DNA of 64,000 nt from Nereocystis luetkeana. Its lineage: Eukaryota; Sar; Phaeophyceae; Laminariales; Laminariaceae. The DNA lies in the NCBI GenBank assembly GCA_031213475.1, contig JARUPZ010000005.1:7560988-7624987 (forward strand), read 5' to 3'. The notes below the pieces were generated by a model. That model worked only from the letters and a program-made list of their open reading frames with translations. It had not been told where the DNA came from and searched no databases. This document shows, one piece after another, positions 56,040 to 64,000 of this stretch (position 1 is its first letter; each line of letters opens with the position of its first letter). The position numbers were made by a program, and so were the translations under genes.

Positions 56040-56990
56040 AAGGAACGATTACACCGCTTCTATTTCGCTTCTGGCCGCCGATTTCAGCGCAAGTCTCCTG
56101 TCACACACCGTGCAGGCGGCCGTGCTCGAATTCGAGGCCGCGGGACCCCCTATCCTGGCGCGCGTGGCGTAGTCTACTACTGCTGTGGTCTCCGTTTTTG
56201 TTCTGGTCGTTGTCGCGCGCCATAGCTATAGGTCTGGCCCAGAGACTCTCCTTGCACACATGTCCGTTGTCACGCACGGGAACGCGCCATCTCACCGAGT
56301 TTACAACATTTACTTGTAAAACAGCGATTGAGTAATATTGAGGGCACCGACTTCTCCAGCTGAGAGAACGAGGGTCCGTACAATATGTGGGATATACCGT
56401 ATTGTTTGAGAAAAGAGGGGAAGAAAAAGTACACGAGCCGCACCCTTAACCTTTTTTTGGGCTGCAGTTCCGCTTTGGGGAAAAATCACTCAAATTCTCA
56501 ATAGCTTGTACCCAAAACGGGATTGCTGTGTTAGAAGGGTTAAAAGGGTTGCGGATTCGCCAAAAAACATCCCGCCCCTCACGGCCGTGTTGAGAGTACC
56601 TAACATAAACAACAGGAAGTATATACCCGTACTGTAGAGGGACGCGGATGTGGTGTGTAATATCGTACGTTGCGTTCTTCAGACTTAGCTCAAGCTCTGT
56701 ACCTGGCATCTACCAAGGGTGCTCATGTACTCACATCATGTCTCGTAGCCGTTTTCTAATGTGGTGTTCTGGCGTTTGCCTCCAACATGTCCACGCACGT
56801 CTAATATATCCCGACGTTATGTTTCCACTCCTTCGGTCATCGTGGGGCGCCTCTGCTTACGCCTATTCTCCAGGTGTCTTTTGCAGCGTGCCATGGCTCT
56901 CCGTAGCTGTAGGGATTTGCCAGAATTGACCTGTGCGTAGAAATCAGAGCGACAGCAGCAGTGTAACAATCCAGAATGCGTGTGCTTCTG
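56040..56990. repeat. Duplicated block, unit 3, proximal part
   Basis: Paralogous to 24945-25915 and 39865-41310 (TTCTGGCCGCCGATTTCAGCGCA, GCCTCCAACATGTCCAC, TCCAGAATGCGTGTGCTT). Carries a family-2 MITE at 56450. Non-coding. Confidence 0.68.
56450..56539. mobile_element. Family-2 MITE (TTAA type), diverged
   Basis: 90 bp with arms around GCAGTTCCGCTTTGGGG and CCAAAACGGGATTGC, flanked by TTAA at 56446-56449 and 56540-56543. Confidence 0.87.
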
Positions 56991-57140
56991 TGATCGGTAA
57001 AGATGGGAATGGGCTGCACCCCTACTGTTACTACTATCATAGGCGAACGCGCGAACACGGGGCCCCGCCGTTTCCCGCAATAAATACTGTACTTCGTATC
57101 AGCACTCCTGAAGGGGAAAGACGGTCAAGGTCATCGCTGT

Positions 57141-57257
57141 GGGGAAGGGTGGGCTGCAAATAACAAGCTCATGGTGAAGTTCGGACTTAGCGCTCGAACC
57201 AAGAACGAGAGGGCGTGGTGGAACTGGCTTTTGGCGGCTCGAACGTCAACTACAGAA
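57141..57257 (+). pseudogene. Fragment of a BTB/TLDc gene
   Basis: About 115 bp nearly identical to codons 41-78 of the gene at 60672: GGGTGGGCTGCAAATAACAA, ATGGTGAAGTTCGGACTTAGC, and GGCGGCTCGAACGTCA. Both ends stop abruptly and small insertions break the frame. No other part of the gene is found nearby. It lies just beyond the duplicated block of unit 3, suggesting a failed or rearranged extra copy. Confidence 0.85.
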
Positions 57258-57835
57258 GGAGAAGTAGTGGAAGAACAGGGAGCCATGCCATCTCTGAAAA
57301 GTCTGCCATTCGCATCTATCCTTCTGGTGCGTCCCAGGTACAACGTGGAAGACTACTGTAAGACTTCGGTCCACCTGTCCAACCAACCAGGGTTCCAGTA
57401 CAGCAGTTGAATACTGTTGTACTGCCTAATAATGAGACGCCCGAGAGCGAAGCGCGAGCCTTCTTTTCTTGGTTTTCCGAGGAAAAAAAGCCTCTTCATA
57501 ACGCATCGTACGAGAGCAGGGTGCCTCGTTCATAATTTGTTCGTAAGGGGGTGTGGGTGTGAGCCACGGTGTCATCTTGTGTGAGTCGACATTTGTTTCG
57601 CCCAAGTTTGTCTGCCACGCTCAACGCACACGGCACCAGTGCCAGTCCCCGCGGGCTCTGCGCACGCACGCACACAAACGAAACCTTATCGTGCTGGTGC
57701 GGTTGTAAGTCGTTCAGAGTTGGTTGAGCTGGGTGCGGCAACGAGTGTAGGCGTATACATGGCTGGGCCATGGTTTAGCAAAAACAAAAGCGTAAAATGT
57801 CAAACGGTTTTAGTTTTTTTCTGGTTCTATCTAAC

Positions 57836-58690
57836 GAAACCCAACTCTACAAGTACTCGTAGGCAGACTGTGCCTGTCTGTCGACAGCAACGTTCGGGGC
57901 GTGTCCCTAAGACGCGTTGCAGGTGGTGTTGCCAGGCCCACCCTTCTACTGATGAGGGAACGGAGAAACATACGAAGATCTGCTGTAGATGTCGTACAGC
58001 AGTAGCCGTGGTGGCACCAGTCATAACGGTTTTTGTTTTGTGAGGGCTGCCCAATGAAAGCTAACTCTACGAGCACTCGTAGGCAGCATGTGCCTGTCCA
58101 AAGCAACGTCCGGGCCGTGTCCCTAAGACAAGCTGCAGGTGGTTTTGTCAGGTCCACCCTCCGACTGATGGGGGGGGCGGAGAGGCAGGAGAAGATCTGC
58201 TGTAGATGTTGTTCGGCAGTAGTAGTGGTGGCACCTGCTACGAGAAGCTCTATTGGGCATGTCGGATTGCACCTTTTTCGTCTCCAAACTATGCCGAAAT
58301 CCGAGTTGGGAAGCAGGAAACACACAACAAAATCGCGTGCGTGTACAAAGGGTTCAAGGGCTAGACCGACAAGCCGAGCGCACAGCGTTGCTGGCCCTGG
58401 CCTCGTGTGCCCTACTTCTGCTGCTGCTGCTGCTGCTGTTGAAGAAGTTCTGCTGTAGATGTCGTACAGCAATAGTGGTGGTGGCACCTGCTACGAGAAG
58501 CTCTGTTGGACATATCAGGTTGTAGATTTTTCGTCTCCAAATTATGCCTAGTACCGGGTTGGGAAGCAGGAAACACACAACAAAAAGGAGTACGTGTACA
58601 AAGGATTCAAGGGCTAGGACGACAAGCCGAGCGTATAGCGACGCCGACCCTGGCCTCGTGTGCCCGGTTGCTGCTGCTTCTGCTGCAGCT
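57836..58690. repeat. Complex tandem duplication, two unit types
   Basis: A ~215-bp unit (57836 and 58052, shared CTCGTAGGCAG and GTGTCCCTAAGAC) is followed by two ~250-bp units (58192 and 58444) that share AAGATCTGCTGTAGATGT-type starts, TTTTTCGTCTCCAAA, GGAAGCAGGAAACACACAAC and GGCCTCGTGTGCCC, each ending in a CTG run. Both strands stay open for long stretches: the minus strand has frames of 218 and 169 codons that repeat the same peptide block. This could be a repeated exon, but no domain is recognisable. Confidence 0.8.
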
Positions 58691-58699
58691 GCTGCCGCC

Positions 58700-59985
58700 G
58701 CCGCTGCTATCGTTGCCACGTCTGTTGCTGCTGCTGACGATTTTGGGTTTCTTGAAATTATGAACACAGACGTCACGGAAACGTCACGGATACACACTAC
58801 CACGTTCGTAGATGTTCTTTCGTGTTGGTTCCGCATAATCCGTATGCGCCCAGCATGATGCATCGCAGATATGACTACTGCAGGTACTGAGGTCGCGCCT
58901 TATTAGCACCAACTACTATTAATACAGTAGCACCTGGTATGAACACTGTACGTATACGCTACTGAAACCTAGCGACTATCGTACAACAGCATCTTTATAC
59001 TACTTGTGCCGCGAGCATATTTGAAAACAGGTACCTGGTACCAGCAGGTATCAGGTACGTACACACCTGGCTACGCCAACGGTAAGGTTTATCGTCACAT
59101 ATTCGTAACGCCAGAGTATAAACAGCAGCCGTATCACTGAGAGCGCGAGCACGTGGGATGGCAAAGTTAAACAAATTGCTTGAAAAATCAACGAGCAGTG
59201 GGATTGTGTGGGATACTGAACCATGTGCGCGATAAAAATCGTGCGTCGACGGGGACAATGGAAGCCACCTGTGACCAAGGCTTGCCCCCAGGAGATCGCC
59301 GACCAGGTATAAATAATGTCAGGTACAGCACTTACCCTGGTAACTATTAAATACTGGTGTACGACAGCCTTGCTACCTTTTATACTTCGACCGAAAAACA
59401 TGAACCTGGTACTCGTACAAGTTTTTAGTTTTATCAACCGTTCACGAGTAGTGTGAACGCCGAACAGTACGGATAGGACCATGCTGTGCCGTGTCGTATG
59501 TATGACCTGGTATGCGACCCCTGGCTTTAATAAAAAACTAAAAAGTACGTCAGCTGTGAGTTCAACCGATCGGCAGACCGGTCGATACTCAACTTTCCAA
59601 GCGGCGTGAACCATTCGCGCGTTTTCCGTTATTTTACTCCGCGATCGACTACTGGCCGGTGACTCCCCTGGCTGGGTGCTACGAAGGTCGACGAGACGGT
59701 GATTCTTGCCAGATACAGGCTTCGTAGTTCGGACAAAAACTTGTATCATCCCCCCAATCGTCACTTTTTGTCTCATTTTCCCTCTCTCACGTCCCAAAAA
59801 GGTACATGTGCCGTCGTTCCCTCACAGAACAGGCGTACCTGGTACCAAGTACCAGGTACGTCGTATGTCGTCATAGATCCTGACAAACTGACCCAACATC
59901 ATACCCGTAAACCTACCTACCCTGGTACTATACCTACCTATCCTACTATTAATAGACCAGGATCGACTTTTTTGGTTACGTAGTC
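58700..59985. other. Intergenic in unit 3
   Basis: No gene supported. Rich in TACCWGGTA and variants (59032, 59335, 59836, 59850, 59920) and in CTATTAATA-type palindromes (58913, 59943). A long minus-strand frame at 59051-59797 (248 codons) has no recognisable domain and unremarkable composition. Confidence 0.4.
59836..59858. repeat. TACCTGGTA and TACCAGGTA flanking TACCAAG
   Basis: Two exact motifs at 59836 and 59850, with the decayed unit TACCAAGTA between them sharing both TAs: an original chain of three. Confidence 0.88.
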
Positions 59986-60671
59986 TCACCTTCCCACCCC
60001 TCTTGACCTTCGCCATGAACACCACCCCATTGTACCGGCAAACCGGACGCAAACATGATCCGTCCTCGCTGCTCCTTGCTGCTTGCTGCTGCTGTTTGTT
60101 CCTCAACGAGAACGTGTCATACGTACCAATCTCCGATGCAGTGACATATGAAGCCCTCTAGCTCTACGCATTGGAACTCCGGATGCGTTGTTCTCATCCA
60201 ACTGCTGCAAGGTTACGGGTCAGCCTAGAGACTCACATCCTGAAATTTCCCGATAGATCCGCAGTGCTGAAACCCTGGAGAAATGAGGTGCTTGCGCTTG
60301 CTCGATGCGATGCGGTACGTATGATGTTTCAATTTCACAGGGTTTCGATTAGTTCTAAAGGCGTTACGGTTTCACACATGAGCATGCATAGTCCTTGACC
60401 GACATCTTTCGTCTGCGCTCTTACATTCGGTGCCGGCACGAAGAAAGGATAGCGTATTGATCCTGCCCCTGTTGGCTACCAGAGGCTTGGGGTTGGGGTT
60501 GAGGTTGGGGTTGGGATTGGAGTCGGGGCATTCCTCTCTCGGGCGCAGTTCCCAAACACGGCGGCCCGCTGCCCAAACGTCAACAAATCTTCAACTATTA
60601 TATTAATACCCTGGTATTAGGCTCTGGGCAAACCCCCACCAGAACCAACCCCATACTGCTGTTGTACCGCC
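59985..60671. repeat. Upstream region of BTB/TLDc gene 3 (duplicated)
   Basis: Paralogous to 43680-44575 and 26470-27355. At 60608-60617 a TACCCTGGTA unit lies about 55 bp before the start codon, where gene 1 has CAACTATTATAATAG with no such unit. Presumed promoter region; no specific element assigned. Confidence 0.6.
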
Positions 60672-62414
60672 ATGCATCGGCGTTTGAAGCTGAGGCATGC
60701 GTTCCCGAAGTCGGCGGACGAGTACACCAAGCCGGTGGAGCAGCTTCTACAGCTCCGAAGGGCAGACATGGACGAGGAGTGGGGAAATCTTGAGAAAGGG
60801 TGGGCTGCAAACAACGAGCGCATGGTGAAGTTCGGACTCAGCGCTCGAACCGACAACGAGGGCGTGGTGGAACTGAATGTCGGCGGCTCGGACGTTACCG
60901 TGTCCTGGCACCTCCTCTCCGAGGCCGAGGGGTTCAAGGATTCGGTCCTGGGCGCCTTGCTCGAGGGTGTCTGGGACTCGGAGTGGGTTCCCCGAAACGC
61001 CGACGGCCGCATGGTGCTCGATGAGTCCCCTTCATGCATCAAACACATAATCAATGCGGTGCTTACTGGCCGTGCGGACGCGGGAGCGGTGGGGATGCCG
61101 GAAAGCGCGGAGAGCTCGGCGGTGGCTATTGATGAGGCACCGTGCCATATGCAGACCGCATACGTGATGGGGCTGCCGGGGTCTATGCCGACGCATCGCA
61201 ACTACGTGAAAATCAATGGAGGCAGCACCGTGATGGAGCCGTTTGAAATTGCTCCGTTCAGTGCGAAGATTCGGGAGTGGGTTGGGGACTTTGTGGACGA
61301 AATGACGCTCATCTACCGCGCGACGCGGGACGGGTTCGACAACAAATCATTCTCGTCCAGGTGCGACCATCGTAGCCCCAAAACCATCTCCCTTATACGG
61401 GTGAGTTTGGGTCAGGGAAATGGGGACGACGACGACAGCATTGTCGGGGTCTATTCGCCTAGTGTTTTCGGCAGACAAGTCGGGAGCCGGCCAAACCTTC
61501 CAGACGGGATGTTTGTGTTCATGCTCAAGAAGGGCGACAGTGCTACTTGAGAGGTCAACACGCCCACCAAGATGCGCTGGTCTGGCAGAAGGGACTTCTT
61601 AGTGCCTCAAGGCGTTGGTCCTTTCTTCGGCCAAGTCGACCTGGTCACACTCTTCGACGAGGAATCGGGGAGTTGCAAGCTACGGACTGAAGAGGGCCGT
61701 TTTCGGATCGGCAATTGCCCTCCGTTCTTGGCATTGAAGGGCAATAATGTCGTTGATATTGAGGCCTATCACTACTCGAACACTCCTCCACCCCCGACCG
61801 CGCCCAGCACCCTCGACCTGGATGACGATCCCCTGGCCGACGATGAAGCCCCTGACATCCGTTCCTTCGGCCAGTCGATCGCAAGCTCGCTCATGGAGGA
61901 GCGGGTGGTCCTCGATCGTGCCGTTAAGGAGATGCAGGCAGCAGGGGAAAGGATATCCGCTGCTGTTGGCGCCCTCGAAACCGTGTACGGTCCAAGCGTG
62001 GCGGCGGGCTAACAGGATGCGGTCGTGGAGGTCAACGTACGCGGGACGAGGATGACAACACTGCGCTCCACACTGCAGGCTTGCCCGCGCTCCGCCCTCG
62101 CCGCCATGTTCAATGAAGACAGATGGCCAGCCACCGACAAAGACAAGGACCCGGATGGAGGGCGGTTGATCGACTGTAACCCCACCTGTTTCGCCAAGAT
62201 CATCGACGTTCTTCGGATGAGGAAACGCGCTTCGTGGACTCAAGGCGCGACACCCGAGAAGCAGGAGGGGCTCGGCGGCAAGTGCCCGGGTGCAATCATT
62301 TTCTACAAAGCTGATCTGAAGACCTTACGCGCTGCCGTCCAGATGTACTTCCCGGGGTGCGAGAGCTTCATCATGGGGCTGTGCCGCGTGCACAACACCC
62401 CGTCGGGTTGGTGA
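60672..62414 (+). pseudogene. T1/KCTD-type BTB - TLDc - T1 gene 3, two in-frame stops
   Basis: 581 codons collinear with genes 1 and 2 and in one frame throughout. It is interrupted by TGA at 61548-61550 (codon 293) and TAA at 62010-62012 (codon 447). At the first, gene 1 has CGA (Arg), so a single C-to-T change at a CpG explains it. At the second, genes 1 and 2 have GAA, so one G-to-T change does. The segment before the first stop encodes the first T1 domain and about half of TLDc; the last segment encodes the second T1. There are no frameshifts, and domain motifs are kept on both sides (VVELNVGG, LIYRATRDGF, FFGQVDL, RLIDCNPTCF). It is either a young pseudogene, a gene read through its stops, or a source of truncated T1 proteins. 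Like gene 2, its final stop overlaps a GGTGAGT donor-like sequence. Confidence 0.85.
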
Positions 62415-63128
62415 GTGTTTTTTTTCGCGAGAGGCTGCTGTTTAACTATTGTTGGGCGTGTCAGGGTTACATTGTGCAGCGGGCAGGCCAGACCAGGGGG
62501 GAGGGGGAGCGTCTGTGATGTTTTCGGGAGTGGAGGTGTTCACCCTTCTTGGTACTCGCGGGAGGTGTTCGCGGGAGGGGTGGCTGATTTTGCCTCTCTC
62601 GTACATATGAATACGTGTTCGTCGAAAGAAGCAGGCTGCCCCCCGTTGATGAGCCAAAGTTCAGCGCCCGTATGACTTAATAATCTAATTATACTGTATT
62701 CGGTCTACAAATAAATGGAGGCACTGTAAAATAATGTATAATGGGCTATGTGTACGCTGTACAAGGTCCCCCTCCCCCTAGATCGTACCGCCTCAATACG
62801 CACAACTTCAAGGTCACCCAAGGTCTGGCATTTCCGTTCGGTGTCGACCCGAGGCACCGACCCACGTCGGTGTGTTCTCCACACCGCTACTGCACCTGAG
62901 CGAACCTGCAAGGGAGACTGCCCCACGCTGGCGTCGTCGGTAGCTGTGGCCTTTTCCCTGGGAAACTCTCGGAGTGGGGACGGACTCAATCCGGGAAGAG
63001 CCGGCCCGATTTTCTTACTTTCCAGTGGAAAAAGGAACTTGAAGTAAAAAAAATGCGTCTTTTGAAACCTCGTAATGAAAATCTCGCATGAAGATCGGCC
63101 TGATACCATATATTCGTTACCCTTCTAT

Positions 63129-63165
63129 GATATATATATATATATATACCAGGTATATATTATTT
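63129..63165. repeat. (TA)n microsatellite interrupted by CCAGG
   Basis: About ten TA repeats, then CCAGG, then TATATAT. Insertion of CCAGG plus a TA into a pure TA tract is the simplest reading. Confidence 0.85.
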
Positions 63166-63395
63166 CGTCATCACTTTTTCTTTCCAGCTTCTGGACAAGC
63201 CGCGGTTACTTATGTCGCCCCTTCTCCCCCCCCCCCCCCGGTACGTTCCTTCATATTTATCCCGCATAGGGTCCAGCGTTCCCACTGCTCGTCGAGTTTC
63301 ATCGAATGTTGCAAACTCACGCTCTCGCGCTTTCCGCTACCTGGTAGTCAATTTGCATGCAAGAAAAAGCCCCTACGAGTACGTATATGCACTCG

Positions 63396-63462
63396 GTGAG
63401 ACTTAAACCCGCGTCATTGATTTTTGTAGGCACGAAGGTCACCTGCCAAGCCACGGGGGACG
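63396..63462 (-). ncRNA. Possible tRNA-like SINE remnant
   Basis: The minus strand has TGGCTTGGCAGGTGACCTTC, A-box-like, and about 40 bases on GCGGGTTTAAGTCTCACC, a degenerate B box. Some similarity to the copy at 38438 (ACCTTC, CGGGTT.AA.TCTCAC). Weak. Confidence 0.3.
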
Positions 63463-64000
63463 CCGGCACACCGGCGCCTGGTAGTGATATATATACACCG
63501 CCGGTTTACGGGAGAGCTCCGAATCGGTGTTACGCTAGAGGGCTATCTTTACCTGTTCTGTAGAACATTATAGTACGGCATTATCCCGCCGGCAAGCCTT
63601 AAGAGATATTATTGTGACACAATCCTCGAACAATCCTTGCGCATAGGCTACTTGCTGTAAACGGAGTAGCAGTTAGTGTGGTGCTCGCGGCTGAGCACAC
63701 TTTCCTGTTCCAATTTTCTTTGCGCCTCCCCCCCCCGAAACGAAAACAAACAAACAAGAAAAATCGAGCCTCACGTTCGTAGCATGAGGTTGCCATTTGC
63801 TCGTTCGTGGACCTACGTGCACTGTATGTAAGAGAATTTTGTTTCCCCCGGCGGGGATGCAAGTCCACCAGAAAATTGCGCGTGCAAAATAACATTTTTT
63901 TTCGCTTTTGACGCTGGATGTAGAGCCAAAACCGGAAGAAATGGTCGAAGAGAGGGTTAATATGTCGTCGCGGCCAGGTTTTGTCTCTCAGGGCCATCTC

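Larger units (their letters stand above)
4238..63346. repeat. Dispersed 9-bp motif TACCWGGTA, 39 exact copies
   Basis: By-eye exact matches start at 4238, 4891, 7275, 8161, 9154, 9231, 9570, 9593, 9600, 10032, 10059, 10637, 12186, 12193, 17292, 19116, 23161, 26476, 31451, 31645, 32369, 33084, 33117, 34832, 34839, 35091, 35135, 38655, 39651, 41426, 41433, 43596, 43603, 43610, 59032, 59836, 59850, 63147 and 63338. About 0.5 is expected in 64 kb at equal base use. The motif is a palindrome around a central A or T. A ten-base variant, TACCCTGGTA, occurs near 9577, 9990, 52672, 59335, 59920 and 60611. Copies are absent from the BTB/TLDc and LINE reading frames, and there are no exact copies from 43.6 to 59.0 kb. 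It is not one continuous feature; the coordinates only give the range. Confidence 0.9.
62415..64000. other. Downstream of gene 3, apparent start of a fourth unit
   Basis: The flank resembles that of gene 2 at first (46358-46500). Then 62950-63100 matches 47840-47990 and 63170-63350 matches 53100-53280, in the same order, so another unit may continue outside the window. A (TA)n tract at 63130-63165 carries one TACCAGGTA. No gene is supported. Confidence 0.5.

Noticed and set aside
59051..59797. 248-codon minus-strand frame
   Set aside because: No domain, contains motif-derived peptides from TACCWGGTA copies, and has no paralog in the other units.
1..64000. CRISPR arrays, bacterial operons, rRNA genes
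   Set aside because: None seen. The tandem repeats lack unique spacers of constant length, and the gene style is eukaryotic.

Overview
The window is eukaryotic nuclear DNA, repeat-rich and gene-poor. It shows long non-coding stretches, dense microsatellites, many C/G homopolymer runs of 14-21 bases, a LINE retrotransposon, two families of miniature inverted-repeat elements (MITEs) and a small family of long single-exon genes. No bacterial or organelle features were seen. The style (compact GC-rich genes in a sea of short repeats, and a BTB/T1-TLDc gene family) suggests a stramenopile, most likely a brown alga related to Ectocarpus. That assignment is inference, not proof.

Layout: 1.2-3.1 kb holds a minus-strand gene for an alanine-rich coiled-coil protein. 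4.5-4.7 kb holds a MITE inserted inside a second copy of itself. 10.65-11.9 kb and 23.7-24.9 kb hold two inverted 1.24 kb retroposon copies. 12.9-18 kb holds a nearly complete LINE on the minus strand: a 1259-aa endonuclease/reverse transcriptase ORF, an upstream region with two tandem ~229 bp units, and a 3' end with a short AAC-type tail. A 230 bp truncated relative of that 3' end lies at 25.9 kb.

From about 20.7 kb to the right edge the sequence is an old tandem triplication (unit about 16-17 kb, with a fourth unit apparently starting at 62.4 kb). Each unit ends with a copy of one gene encoding T1/KCTD-type BTB - TLDc - T1/KCTD-type BTB (27356-29089, 44576-46357, 60672-62414). The third copy carries two in-frame stops and no frameshift; a further fragment lies at 57.1 kb. 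Because the units are paralogous they serve as internal empty-site controls, so the insertions in them can be dated after the duplication and their target duplications read directly.

Two MITE families come out clearly. One is exactly 105 bp with TA target duplications (six copies, one nested). The other is about 90 bp with TTAA target duplications and CCC ends, as in piggyBac elements (seven copies).

The most unusual signal is a 9-bp motif, TACCWGGTA, a palindrome around a central A or T. By eye it occurs 39 times; about 0.5 is expected by chance. It is often chained with shared TA. One MITE copy is 119 bp rather than 105 bp because two clean 7-bp units have been added at TA dinucleotides. 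The motif therefore seems to be inserted as CCWGG plus a TA duplication, resembling a transposon excision footprint or a micro-insertion process. I know of no described system that explains it.
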